Assembly (NCBI GenBank): GCA_037903355.1
Contig: JBAJFE010000042.1
Location: forward strand, 3,422,001 to 3,486,000
Length of the DNA: 64,000 nt
Direction of reading: 5' to 3'
From: Trichuris trichiura
Taxonomy: Eukaryota > Nematoda > Enoplea > Trichinellida > Trichuridae
Below are positions 1 through 11,379 of the stretch, in pieces. Numbering within the stretch: position 1 is the stretch's first letter; each line of letters begins with the position of its first letter. The notes beneath the pieces are model-generated. The model saw only the letters and a program-made list of their open reading frames with translations, made no database searches and was not told where the DNA came from. Both the position numbers and the translations under genes were made by a program.

Positions 1-1349
1 AGTTGTGCTACTTAGATAACAGGCAACCCAAACGTAAGCTTTTCGTAGACCGCCTAAGCGTAAACCAATACTAAACATAACAGGAACGTTGATTTTACTT
101 TTCTTGCATAAAACAAAAATTAGAAAAACTGCCACAGGCCATTCTTTCAGAACCATGATTCCATCACGGTGTGATTCAGAACTCTATCGCTGAAGACGCG
201 AAAGGTGATTCCAGAAGTTCAAGCTAATTTTTTCTAATACGTGCTGATCCAACCGCTAGTGAAAGGGGTTGTTTGGTTAATCTTCAAAAACCCTACAACG
301 GGCAAAGTACAAATCTAGTGCAAAGTGTACTTTTTTCGTGATCACCTGTTCTATTTACGCTAAGTTGCCACTAATCTAGGTGCTGCTAATCCAGAAAGCA
401 TGTTAGCTCAGACACATTTTAGTAAATGGTTGTGACGACGAACTGTGGACAAAGCAGACTAATCTAAATGGCAGCAGGGTAACTACTCTGCGGATTAATT
501 ATGATTCATGGTGACTTTACGTATGCAGCTCTTCACTGAGTATTCAATGTTGCAGGGTAGGCTAATCAGAGAAAGGCCAGAATATAAGAAACAACTTACT
601 TTCCAAGACATGTTCAAGAAAACAGCTAAAAATGAAGTAATGTAAGAGCTGGCGTTTGGAAATTCAGCACCTTCTACTTCTGCTCATTCAGATATTCCTC
701 TGTTAACCCCATGAGTTTATGACCAGTAAGTTCCGTACCAGACGGCCATTGTAATCTAGACATGATTCATTTCTCAAGTTTTAACTGGCATCGTTTCTGA
801 ATTTCAGAACGTCGCTTTCGCGATCATAACCAATGGCTACTATGAACCTTTTTAGCCTGTGCGAGAAAATTGCTCTACCTTTGCTGTTCAGGTAACCTCT
901 CTTCGTTATTAGTTGCATTCTGTTTAATCCAGTGTCTGCTTCCTTTATCGAACAACGTGTATTAGTTTAGAGGATGTCTCAAAAACCACTCAGAACAGAT
1001 AGCCGTCCAGTAAACTCCATGTCCTTCTCTGAGTGCCGGTAATCTGGCACATGAGTGGTCTCAACCATGCCGAATTAGTGGCAGCCTAGTGCAACTTGAG
1101 TTTAGAGGATACCCGCTTCCTTTCATAGCGCTGAAGAATTTTCAAAGCGTTCGGTGACGCAAATTTAAGAACGCATTGTAGATTTTCAAATTGGGATTCC
1201 ACTATACATGCGAAACATTGATTCTTTCCATTTCTTTTCACCAGTGTTACCCTGAAGACTTGTTAATCAAAATGCGGCAGAAATTTGGTCAGTTCATCTG
1301 TTTAGCTATCGAGCTTCTGATGAGTAAAGCGAGCCTTTGTTTTTCCCAG
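1..1349. other. No recognisable gene or repeat
   Basis: I see no convincing coding exon, RNA gene or repeat in this stretch. It lies upstream of the first candidate exons of the EB/lustrin/Kunitz gene, so it may hold its promoter and 5' exons, including the signal-peptide exon, but I could not identify these. Confidence 0.4.
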
Positions 1350-1426
1350 AGCAGTGTTGCTTTGGCGGTTGACCTAAGACAATGTAAACCAGGGAATGTA
1401 ACCAGCTTCGATTCATGTTACAAGCT
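1350..1426 (+). CDS. Candidate exon: C-terminal part of an EB-like module
   Basis: A pyrimidine-rich acceptor ends at 1349, and a GTAACT donor follows 1426. The reading frame between them ends in CKPGNVTSFDSCYK, which resembles the end of the EB module in the next exon (CTCLGHHVQFNSLCYE: Cys, Gly, Phe, Ser, Cys, Tyr at matching spacing). It would exit in phase 2, compatible with the AG|G acceptor of the exon at 2142. The frame is short and closes with a stop just past the donor, so this is only a suggestion. Confidence 0.25.
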
Positions 1427-2141
1427 GTAACTAGCTACAAGTACACACTCCCTGCTGTACCTTGCAAGCGTGACCTCTCGGAAAGAAGTTATTGCTTTTC
1501 TGTCGAAATGTATGACCTGAACGGTCACTTGTCATTGAGTAATCATTAATGTTACTTATGGATGGCCAGACAGTCTCTTCCGGTGTAAGCACTGCGAACT
1601 GGTTAACTGTTCTCCTCGCTAGTAAGCATACACAATGGCAGGTCATGACACCATGTAGCGCTGCTATTTGCTTTAGGAATGCTGTCAGTCTTCACCGTAG
1701 CTCTCATGATTTGGCATAGTGGAACTAGCAGCCGTCACATCTTCGGACTGTTAGCAACAGTTACAGCAGCAGTAAATGCGTCACCATAGCGTTCGGTGAC
1801 TTCAGTCGATGTTGTTTTGAATAGGCCACTTTCAGCATGCACCTGGCTTCTATAACCCTCGTAGTCTCGGGTAAAGTTTTGCCATATAAACCGACTTTTG
1901 CAGATTGAAATTTGCTGCTTTTGAAAGTGCACTGCTGATATGATTTAGTGTTATCCGTTGCTCCGTCATTTTGCTATACTCTTTCGAAAGGCCAAATCGG
2001 TCAGTCATGCGCACCTGAGGATAACTGGTGGTACTCTTATTCTGAAGATGCGACTAAGTACATATACTGCAAGGCAAACGACTGGTAATAGTACTCGTGT
2101 TTAATTCGTGGTTTAATTCCCATGATTTCTTTTGCTCATAG

Positions 2142-2389
2142 GAAATATGTGTTAGTAACTTGTGAAAAAATAAGTGGAATTCAGAAGATATTCAATGAAA
2201 CACATCAAGTGTGCCTGTTTCCTGACGACATTCCTTTGGCCAGCTTAGAGGCTGTTGCCAAGAATCGGCAAATCTTTGTCGGCCATGCTTGCGAAGTCAA
2301 CGTCGACTGTGCAGACAACATGCATTGTACTGACGGTCACTGCACTTGTCTTGGGCATCATGTACAATTCAACTCCTTGTGTTACGAAG
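2142..2389 (+). CDS. EB-module exon of a secreted multidomain protein
   Basis: The open frame ends in an EB-type module, with cysteines spaced C-x5-C-x5-C-x4-C-x-C-x10-C in the last 35 residues (from GHACEVNVDC to SLCYE). EB modules occur in secreted nematode proteins next to Kunitz domains. The 3' edge is firm: GAA G is followed by GTATGC, leaving phase 1. That joins correctly to the lustrin exon at 8515, giving CYE-ESDLCP. The 5' edge is uncertain: I used the acceptor ending at 2141, but acceptors nearer the module (for example just before the codons for AVAKNRQ) are also possible. No signal peptide is visible here. Confidence 0.5.
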
Positions 2390-2660
2390 GTATGCCACAG
2401 TAGAGACAAGATTGCCAAGCTGTCAGTTACGGTCGAAGCAACTTTTTATAACCTGTCGCTGTTATTGCATGCTAAAATCCATTATCAGCAGTCCTGCGAT
2501 GGTAAATAAGTGTCTAACATTTTATAAAGCTATAAAGACTGTTTCAGTTGAATTAAACCATTCAACAGCACGCTCCACTATAATAAGTTGTTGCATGTAA
2601 GGTTTAAAGCGGATCATACTTTTGATTCCTTACCAGGATAAATACTGGTAATCCTTCATA

Positions 2661-2992
2661 TCAGCCATTCTCAATCTTTTTTCCGTTGGGCTCCCCTTGA
2701 AAGGTCCCCTCAGGTGCCAGACCTCCCTTTCCCTATTGGTCAATTTATTTTTGTTTTTTGTATAGCAGCCAATCAGCTTTCAATGGCAACCAATCAAGAA
2801 AAAATGTGATTCAAAAAGCAGATACGTATAGAGGATTGGCATAAATTCTCACTCTTTTTATCTACCTAACTACGCTTGTCCCAATAAGGCCGCTCAGCCC
2901 CCTTCCCCTCTGAAAAAGTTTCGATTTCTGCTCCCTCCTTGACTCTCTCAGCCTCCCCCTGGGGACCCAGGCCCCACGTTAAGAATAGCTTG
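2661..2992. mobile_element. Degenerate hAT-type MITE remnant
   Basis: The left edge (CATTCTCAATCTTTTTTCC) and the inverted right edge (CTATTCTTAACGTGGGG) resemble each other and the ends of the hAT copies elsewhere in the window, especially the right end near 52.7 kb. C-rich and G-rich subterminal blocks of the 'ggggacccagg' type are also shared. No clean 8-bp target duplication was found, so this is an old copy. Confidence 0.35.
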
Positions 2993-3194
2993 CTCCATAT
3001 CCGCAATGATAGTTCCTGAAGCGTCGCTAATAGTAATGAACCCAACCTGTATTACTTGTCTACTATCTGCTTTTGTGCGTTTATGGGGAAAGCTTAATTT
3101 ATGAATATGGCGGTAGGATATTCATAGTACTGGTAATCATTAGAAAGTCCCATATAACGTTTTTTGTAGAACCTTCTTTTGCAGTTTTTTCCAA

Positions 3195-3480
3195 CATGCT
3201 TTTAAAATAGCGTTTATTGCATAAACGTTAACTGCAGAGCCTTCGGGTCAGTCTTTATGGTTGCAAGCCACTCCATCCGACCAACTGTGGCAGAGACAGT
3301 TGACAGCTCTATCTTGAGCCGTCGAACCTTGGTCCCACCTGGTGAGTCAAACGGTGCAGCGAGCGCCCAACCGACCTTCCGTGATGGCGACACTAACAAA
3401 ACAGCAGCAATGAGCAAACCAACGATATATACTCCTCTGTTTCTAAACAAACCGGGTTTTAGTTTTCCATCCTCCCAGTG
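3195..3480. repeat. Old repeat remnant shared with the PLE at 21.6 kb
   Basis: A block around 3240-3350 (containing gacagctctatcttgagccg) matches a block at about 21.73-21.80 kb inside the PLE-like insertion there (cagctctatcgtgagccg). The flanking text is also similar. I read it as a decayed copy of the same element. The open frames here are not convincing genes. Confidence 0.35.
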
Positions 3481-3671
3481 ACTCTACCTTCTTTCTTCTG
3501 CGCCTTTCTTTATCCCCTTTTTCTTTTTTCATGCCTGCATGCGCTTTAATTTGGTTCTTTTTTCTTCTTTCTTCTTAACAGGTGGTTTTTAAAACGTTTC
3601 TTGTAAAAACAACTTTTTCTGCAGTTTTTTCCAACCTGATCTGTTGCTGAGAATCATAGATGAACGGCTTC

Positions 3672-4647
3672 ACTTTCATGATAGAACGCTTTACAGCGGA
3701 TGGAGCCCAAAATATTTTTCAGGAGCAACATGCTTGAATCTGTACGCAATAGAAAGAGGTTTCTTCCAATTGTAAGTTAAATGATCCTGTATCTAGAAAA
3801 GAATGAAGGTCCAGCAGAGTCACCTTTTTATCTCATTACCCTTACTTAAGGGTGACATGATGGGCAGTATGAAGCGTAGATGACAGCGCTTCATCGCCCT
3901 GACATTGTTTCCTCATCGCAGCGAAATAAAATTCTAGTTTCTCTTGTTTCTTACATAATCTTCTTTCGTAGAGCAGTTGCGTCTATGGTTAGAAGCTAGC
4001 TCAGACTCCTCTTTTGGCTGTCTTGCTGCATTGTCCAATACAGTCACCGTTTTCGAGCTATTGTAACCTTTGTTCGAGCATCTGATAGTTCAGCAATGAT
4101 TAGATGTCACAAAGCTTTCTCAGTTTAATGACCATCTGCTTCTTCTCTTCCTTAAATATCTCTTACATTTCCTCAGTGGCAAGTTCATCTGCCTGATGAC
4201 TTAAAATGTCACTAACGTTTTGATATTTCACTTCTTCAAAGCCTAGCCTATTTGCTAGCTAAGCACATCTTAAGGGTGAAAAGCTTTAAAATAGCAAGTC
4301 ACATATGGGACAAGCTCCTTCCAAACGCCATTCAAGCATTGTTTAGTCACACACCTTTTCAAGCTTTTAAAATTCTCATATTATGCCTTTCGATGTGAAT
4401 CATAAGCTCTTTGTCATAGTAAAATCAATGTTTCATTTTTGCGTGACTGAAGAACGCCCATAATGTCAAAAAGTAGCCAATGTTCACCCTCATCAGATTA
4501 AGAGTACAGGGATACTTTACTTTACGCCTACGTTTTCGAGCCTGCAAATCGCGTATGAGCGAAAACAGGGTTGCGTTATGTGAGGAAGTGCTACGATTTC
4601 AAAACTGCGTATTAGCGGAAATGAGCTATACCAGCTTGTGTTATATC
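3672..4647 (+). repeat. Left arm of a ~1 kb inverted repeat
   Basis: Read in reverse complement, this segment matches 6134..7276 over almost its whole length at roughly 90% identity by eye. Anchors are attacccttactta and the 'agctagctcagactcctctt' block against their complements near 7.1 and 6.95 kb. It lies in the 6.1 kb intron of the EB/lustrin gene. No coding frame of note. Confidence 0.8.
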
Positions 4648-4996
4648 GCCTGAGCTAACGATGTTCAATGTTTGTGCACACGATTATGGGCAGTAGGGAG
4701 AAAGTTTCTTATTTGCTTTTTCCAAGTTGTTTCAGTGCGGTTTCAGAGTCATCATGATCTTCCTGTAAAATTTTTTCAGGTCTTTCACCTTCTTCGCCCG
4801 TCACCGTCATACTTAAGTTTGCCGGCCATCTCATCTTGTCTTAAGCTTACGTCTAAGCCTAAACATAAGGTTTATGTTTTAGCTAAGGTTTGGATAAGAA
4901 AATGTGATGTTTTAGTACGGGACTGTATGTTTTCATATTTCAATGTCTTTATTACGGTAGCAGTGTCCTGTTAAATGAAAAAATTACCTCCGGAGC

Positions 4997-5024
4997 TTTC
5001 GGGTCTTTCGCGACCCGTCTTCAG
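4997..5024 (-). ncRNA. Hammerhead-ribozyme-like motif
   Basis: Read on the minus strand: CTGAAGA, one C, stem GGGTC, loop, GACCC, then GAAA. This matches the hammerhead catalytic core around stem II, with one extra pyrimidine after A9. PLEs are known to carry hammerhead motifs. Stem III is not obviously well formed, so self-cleavage is not shown. Confidence 0.5.
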
Positions 5025-5060
5025 CGGTCAGATTATGTTTGACACTACACAATCTGACCG

Positions 5061-5088
5061 CTGAAGACGGGTCACGAAAGACCCTAAA
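5061..5088 (+). ncRNA. Hammerhead-like motif, second arm
   Basis: CTGAAGA, C, GGGTC, loop, GACCC, then TAAA in place of the conserved GAAA. This single change in the core should inactivate it if the motif is a hammerhead. Confidence 0.4.
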
Positions 5089-5164
5089 GCTCCAGAGGTA
5101 GTTTTTTCATTTAACGGGACACTGCTACCGCAATAAAGACATTGAAATATGAGGTTTGGATAAG

Positions 5165-6133
5165 GGTGAAAATGGGTGATTGGCATGCTCTCTAATAAAG
5201 GCACAACAAGTTAAGGGCATGCTTGTGAAAAAGGAACTTACAGTATGACGATGAGGGGGAAGGAGGTGAATGATCTGTTTTTTCTTTTATTACGATTTCC
5301 TGTTTTTTCTTCCCACATTTTTGCGGAGCTTTCAGCCCACAACCATGGGCTGTCATCAGCGCAATGAATAAACAAGCAAATTTCACAAAGAAAAACATCA
5401 CCCCTTCACCAGGATTGGCTGGTGACGTGCTCATCCGTATTACCAACTAACGTGGTTTTCTGTCGAGTCAATCTTTGACTCAACGAAGTTGAATTCACAT
5501 GGCCGGTTTTACTTCAGAGCAGCCTTCACGCAGCCGTCCCCAGTGAAAGCGTGACATAGAATGACAGGGAAATCGATGAAACAGTCTTTGTAGATGAGGC
5601 TTAAACAATAAAATTTAAACAGTCTACTTCGGTTCCCTTGAGTTTCTTTCCTATTTTCCTTTTTTCTCTCCTTTTTTACTTCTTTTCTTCCTTTTTATTT
5701 TTTTCTTCTTTTTCTACCGCTTTGTGGTTGCCATTGTGGTCTGTTTGCATTTGATTTTGAGTCATGATCTCTTGACGTAAAGCAGAAACCAAATGCAAAT
5801 ATCAGGTTACAATGATCTGACGCTTTGACTAACATTTGGCCAGGTGCAGAAGAATTGCTTTCTTCATTGCATCGTTTCCAATGTTCAGGGCAAAACTAGG
5901 CAGACTGATTTACTCTGTTACGGATGACTTGAACTTACCTAGTTGTGGCTGCTATGTACTGATGGGGACGCTCCAGAATTTCCTGCTCTAAAAGAGGAAG
6001 ATAGTGAGAACGTCGGTAGGAAACCGCAGTTCGATCATTATTTGGCTTTTGAATAGAAAAGCCAGGCTATCCACATTCAAATAAGCGATTAGCAGACACT
6101 GGACACAGACAAATGCGTGCAATTAGTTCAGGT
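5165..6133. other. Intron sequence, no feature seen
   Basis: This is the centre of the large inverted repeat. Its open frames lack recognisable domains. It contains T-rich stretches near 5.64-5.72 kb. I see nothing else. Confidence 0.4.
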
Positions 6134-6548
6134 CATATAACGCATGTTGGTATAGCTCATTTCTGCTAATACGCAGTTTTGAAATCGTAGCACTTTCTCA
6201 CATAACGCAACCCTGTTTTCGCTCATACGCGATTTGCAGGCTCGAAAACGTAGGCGTAAATCAAAGTATCCCTGTACTCTTAATCTGACGAGGGTGAACA
6301 GTGGCTACTTTTTGACATTATGGGCGTTCTTCAGTCACGCAAAAATGAAACATTGATTTTACTATGACAAAAGAGCTTATGATTCACATCGAAAGGTATA
6401 ATATGAGAATTTTAAAAGCTTGAAAAGGTGTGTGACTAAACAATGCTTGAATGGCGTTTGGAAGGAACTTGTCCCACATGTGACTTGCTATTTTAAAGCT
6501 TTTCACCCTTAAGAAGTGCTTAGCTAGCAAACAGGCTAGGCTTTGAAG

Positions 6549-6915
6549 AATTTAAATGCCTTTATTACGGAGGTAATGTCTCGTTGATGTGTACAATAAA
6601 CGAAAATTCCTTCTCCGGAGCTTTCAGGTCTGTCGCGACCCGTCTTCAGCGGTCAAATGATCATTTTGAGTCATCAGGCAGATGAACTTGCCACTGAGGA
6701 AATGTAAGAGATATTTAAGGAAGAGAAGAAGCAGATGGTCACTAAACTAAGATAGCATGTGTAGTGTCTAGACACTAGACATAATCTCACCGCTGAAGAC
6801 GGGTTGCGAAAAACCCGAAAGCACCGGAGATAGTTTTTTCATTTTCACGGGACACTGCTACCGTAATAAAGACATTGAAATATGAAAACATACAGTGCCG
6901 TACTAAAACATCACA
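6549..6915. mobile_element. PLE-type hairpin sequence inside the right arm
   Basis: Two blocks (about 6549-6660 and 6748-6915) match the hairpin at 4899-5151, including 'aaagacattgaaatatg' and the ggagctttc block. They flank a short piece of the inverted-repeat arm (6664-6745), so the arrangement is rearranged, not a clean insertion. Confidence 0.55.
6793..6820 (+). ncRNA. Hammerhead-like motif, stem GGGTT/AACCC
   Basis: CTGAAGA, C, GGGTT, loop gcgaaa, AACCC, GAAA. Relative to the GGGTC/GACCC copies, the last stem pair has changed on both sides, preserving pairing. This supports a structured RNA. Confidence 0.5.
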
Positions 6916-7276
6916 TTTTCAATGCAACAAGACAGCCAAAAGAGGAGTCTGAGCTAGCTTCTAACCATAGAAGCAACTGCTTTACGAAAGAAGATTATGT
7001 AAGAAACAGGAGAAACTAGAATTTTATTTCGCTGCGGTGAGGAAACAATGTCAGGGCGATGAAGCGCTGCCATCTACGCTTCATACTGCCCATCATGTCA
7101 CCCGTAAGTAAGGGTAATGAGATAAAAAAATGACTCTGATAAACCTTCGTTCTTTTCTAGATACAGGATCATTTAATTTACAATTTTCTTACTTTCCATT
7201 GGGTACAGACTCAAGTACGTTGCTCCTGAAAAATATTTTGGGCTCTATCCTTTGTAAAGCGTTCGTCATAAAAGTT

Positions 7277-8514
7277 AACTCGTTAATATATGATCCCCAT
7301 AAAAAGAATGAACATGTTATTCCAATCCTATGATAAAATATTCATGCCATCACGTGTCTAACGGTTGAGTACTTAGATTCCAGCTTTGATTCAACATAGT
7401 TACTTTTTCATCTGATCTTATTCACAAGTTCTTTTGTCATTGATTACAAGTAAACAATCTTTACTAGGCTTTGCCGTCCTGGTACCATCCCTGGCATTGC
7501 GAAGTTCTGTCGAGAGACCGCCACTCGTTCTAGCTTTTTTCAGCAGCCAATCTTTTTCGTAATAAGGAGCTCAGAGTTCTGAATGGAGGATGGTGCGACA
7601 GATACCGCTATCTTGAGAGAGGTTGCTGTAGAGTACGGCTCTCGATACTTAGGCAGTATAGAACAAAACAGATTAGGTCAGGAGCCACTCTTTTCCGCAA
7701 GGAATGTAAAAGAAGCTCTCTTCTGAGAATAACTAACCATGAGAAAAGTGTTGGTGACAGATGAACAAATAGTGCTATTCACTGGTGCTTCTAACTATGT
7801 TTTGGGACCAACTTATGCCCCCTGCAAACAAGAATTCAGTTGAGCACCTGAGAACAACGATTTGAAATCTTGTCAGGATGTTTTACGCTCAGTTTACGCT
7901 TCAGATTCGCCTGTTTGCTTCATTAATCCCGTCGTTCTAACATTCGTCTGATGATGGTAAGCTGTGAACAGTCCTGAAAGCTTTGAATGTTAAAATGTTT
8001 TTTTGTCAACGGTCGTCAGTCATGGAAAAGACTTTCATTCTTATAACAGCTGTTTTTATTTGCTGAGATAGCTTTCACAGATTTGCTCAGAAGACTCACC
8101 AAAAGTAGGTGTTTGCTATTGGATTTTAGGAATAACGCTTTATGATTCAGTGACAGTAACAGCAACGTTTTTGGATAATTACTGATAGGTGTTTGTGGGT
8201 GCGCTACATTCTCGTCATATGCACTTCGTCTACCTTAAAATGATGAAGTATAGAATGAAGCTACACTTAAACTCTCTTTCTGGGCAAGATTATCTTACTG
8301 CAGGAAACCGCCGACTGATGCGCCTCAAAATAAACATGAATTGAGCTTGACACCTGCGCTGTACCAATAATAATATAATTTATCCGTGCATTGTTGGATT
8401 CGCCATGAAAGTAATGGATATCCACTGGCAAGTGTTACGTTTCTGACTAGTCTGATTAGAAGGCTTTGCCTTACAGTTGGCCCTGACACCTGCTTCCACC
8501 TAATTCTCTTTTAG
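7277..8514. other. Intron sequence upstream of the first lustrin exon
   Basis: No coding or repeat feature recognised. It ends in a good acceptor (ctcttttag, AG at 8513-8514). Confidence 0.4.
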
Positions 8515-10324
8515 AAAGCGATCTTTGCCCAATTTCGAACTGGGTGAGAGATAGATCTGATCAGCCGATTACATGTTCTTTGGATAACGACTGTCCTCCG
8601 GAAGCGTTTTGTCATACAGAAAAACCGGCAGGCGCGCCAGCGATATGCTGTCGCAAGAGGGAAAATGGTAAGCACTGCAAGATTCTGCTTTCACTCAGCT
8701 GCGGTTTCAACTTCGTAGATATTTGTTGGCCATGGGCACCTCATTTGATTAATCAGAAGCCGGTGAAGTGCGATCAGCATTTGAATACTTGTTTGAAAGG
8801 GTTTACCTGTGAGATGGACAACGAAACAAGAAGTAGCTACTGTTGCATGAGAAGGACAAAGTTAACCGTCGAACCAGTCGCAGTAGAAACGTTGACGTCG
8901 AAAGCGCGTGAGTTAAGCACTGAGGGAAATATAAAATCTGCCACAATGAAATATTTTCAGCCCGAATTCAAGTTTTTCACGTTTGTCCAGTATTGTATTC
9001 CCCTTACTTACTTGATGGATATCCCTTAACTTGCAAACCTGGTTCATCCAGATATTGCCCTACCGGTTATTCCTGCCAGCTACATGAAAGTACTGGTCTA
9101 TATTTCTGCTGTTTGCGTGAAGCTATCAGGGCAAGAAGTGATCACTTAAACTTCCACCCAGTGCTCATCAAAGAATCGCCAAGCATGAGTAACATATGGA
9201 ACCTCAGAAATATCAAACTGAAGTTTGCTTTTTCTTCAGTAACTGACGGCTGTCCACCGCAAACTACATCAGTGTTCGGAAGAACCGGAAAACCAATTAC
9301 TTGTGATATTTTTCAAGCGAATTCTTGCATTTCTGGAAGCAGCTGTCTCTACAGCATCCATTACAAAAGATATCAGTGCTGTCAGCCAATAAAGGCCTCT
9401 TCTGATTCAAGTGAGGAACGTATCGAAGCCATAACATCTTCTGATATTGGCCATATTTAACTCGTACGTCGAAGTAAAATATGCATCATACACTTTATGT
9501 TAGCTTTTGAATCAAGTGGCAAAATAAAATTTTTTTCTTTTGAAGCACCCAAACATCTCTACCGGCATTTCGGCTATGAGGGTGTCTGGAATTCTTGTAT
9601 GCTGACGCAGCTTTCTTTCAGAAACGAACCCCTGTCCTTTTGGAGAGCAAAGTTACCGTTCATTATTGACGAATCAGAGTTTGCAGTGTGATCCCGGCGA
9701 GGGAGAAATCAGTACCTGTCCTGAGGGATTCTTCTGCCTTCAGTCATCTGTCAGACGCGGTCAGGCATACTGTTGCACCTTAAACCGAGGTAACACGACA
9801 TCCATATTGAAAATGTTTTTTAAACTGGTAAACTTTATTCAAGCTTATTGTTTTAGTCTGCCCTCATGCAAAGCGGCCCTATACACTACCGAACAGAAAT
9901 GTGGTTCCACCTTGCAGCATCACGACCAGTACTCACCCTTGTCCTAACGGCTACTTTTGCTACGGATCAGAAAGAGTATCGCTTTGCTGCCCCCAGACGA
10001 AGAAGAGAAGTACACGTATTGAAGCTACAAGCTTTCTTTGTATTGCTGGTGACCCGTTTGTCGACCAGTCGAATGGCAATCAATTTCGAAAATGTTCTCT
10101 TTCAAACCCTTGCCCTGCGGAATTTGAATGTGTTCCTACTGCAGAAGGTTCCCTTTGCTGTCCAAAACGAGGTAAGTGAAATGTCCCTTGTTTTTCCGAA
10201 AATGCTTATACTGACAGGGATAATACGATAGGCCTTTCTTTTTGAACAAATGCTCGTTGAAAGCACAGACAACAATTTGCTGTGTTTTCCTTTAGCCATC
10301 AATGCTCAGCTCCAGCAAGAGTAG
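8515..10324 (+). CDS. Lustrin-module secreted protein, seven tandem cysteine domains (multi-exon)
   Basis: Proposed exons are 8515-8667, 8719-8907, 8961-9188, 9240-9419, 9622-9789, 9857-10171 and a short terminal exon 10296-10324. The first six each start and end in phase 1 and are multiples of three; most introns are 51-68 bp. Each exon carries one lustrin-type cysteine domain (two in 9857-10171): C-P, then G/xP-x-x-C, then C-P-x-G-x-x-C, then a final CC, for example CPTGYSCQLHESTGLYFCC. These modules occur in extracellular nematode proteins, often beside Kunitz domains, with presumed matrix or protease-inhibitor roles. The 10296 exon adds AINAQLQQE and a stop. It may be an alternative end, because exon 10171 is also in phase with the Kunitz exon at 17358. 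The start lies upstream (EB exon 2142-2389). No catalytic residues are expected. Confidence 0.8.
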
Positions 10325-11379
10325 TTAACTGCCGGACAAGTCAGCGATGAGGCAGATCATGCAGGAGTTCAGTAAAACTTAACTTTTACCGTAAACTTAA
10401 ACCTGAATCTAAGCTTAAGTGTCGAGATTTTTCCTTCGTCGTCCACTCAACAGATTGTCTTTGGATGAATTGTTTAGGATCAGTTGTTACACAGACAGAT
10501 TATGTCGAAGCTACATCATTTGACTTTGTTTCTGTCACATGAAGTTCATCTCACACTGCTCAAATTCACCCAAATCTTTACTCTAATTAACCACAATATT
10601 GCACGCGATAGCCGTCAGCACGCCACTTCCCCGCTACGCAACTTCCTCGCAGCGTAACGCACCCTGAAATCAGGTTCTCTGTGTCGTTCGTGGTCAATGC
10701 TCGAGAGAGCCATGCGGTTGCAATGACCCTAGAAGGTTGGCATTGTGTAGCGTTCCCAAGTGACACAACACCTGTTCTCTCTAGGCGAAGCAGGTTTCGA
10801 AATTTCGCTGCGGAAGACGCTTCCGCGTTGGTCGTTATTCTATCAATTCTCATTGATGCTCCCGGTGATGTTCAGTCCTTTAGAAAAGGGAACGGGGCCT
10901 CATGTTCCTTGTCGTCACTACACAGTTTGCGCGACTCGGGTTCCCTTTCCTTCGCAGGAATGTTTACACTGACTGCTTCTGGAGTCGGTACCTTCCCAAC
11001 AGTTCTTCTCTCACGGTCCGCAGTTCCTGTTACTCCTCCATTGCCCCTGTATCGTAGGTCCTGTTGAGGCCATCGACCCGTTACAACCGCGGGGAAATGA
11101 CCTGCTTGTCATCCGGGTTGTCCATTCGACTATCGAATGTGCCTGAAAGTCGCAGGCCTAAATGCAGTGCTCACCTTGGAACTTCGAGCCGTCTAGTTGT
11201 CCCTTCCAGCTAAATTTGTGGCATCCTGTTCCTGCGCTTTCACCGCGGACTTTCACAAATCAGTGAGCGAATTATCCAGTAAGAACTTTGGAAGCTAATG
11301 CAGTAGGATTTCTGGGGCTGCAAATGCCGTAGCCAAAGGGGGCATCAGCCTACGGTTTAACGAAAAACGACTTAGCATT
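10325..11379. other. Intergenic or intron sequence next to a retrotransposon
   Basis: Overlapping open frames on both strands at 10.6-11.07 kb have no recognisable domain. The segment may be the 3' part or LTR of the gypsy remnant that follows, but I could not find a matching second LTR. Confidence 0.3.

Larger units (their letters stand above)
4899..5151. mobile_element. PLE-type hairpin insertion with 13-bp target duplication
   Basis: A near-perfect hairpin: the sequence around the left 'ggagctttcggg' is repeated inverted around 5061-5110. The direct repeat aggtttggataag flanks it at 4886..4898 and 5152..5164. Each arm carries a hammerhead-like motif (see the separate entries). It lies between the arms of the larger inverted repeat. 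Confidence 0.75.
6134..7276 (-). repeat. Right arm of the ~1 kb inverted repeat
   Basis: Inverted match to 3672..4647. It is longer than the left arm because it is interrupted by PLE-hairpin sequence between about 6549 and 6915. Confidence 0.8.

Noticed and set aside
4672..4974. 100-residue open frame
   Set aside because: It overlaps the inverted repeat and PLE hairpin, has no domain and no splice context; likely chance.
4980..5150. Hairpins as rho-independent terminators or CRISPR-like palindromes
   Set aside because: The genome is eukaryotic, and the hairpins belong to dispersed PLE copies with target duplications, without spacer arrays.
10681..11067. 128-residue plus-strand frame with overlapping frames on both strands
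   Set aside because: Several frames are open at once, as expected in G/C-richer repeat DNA; no recognisable domain.
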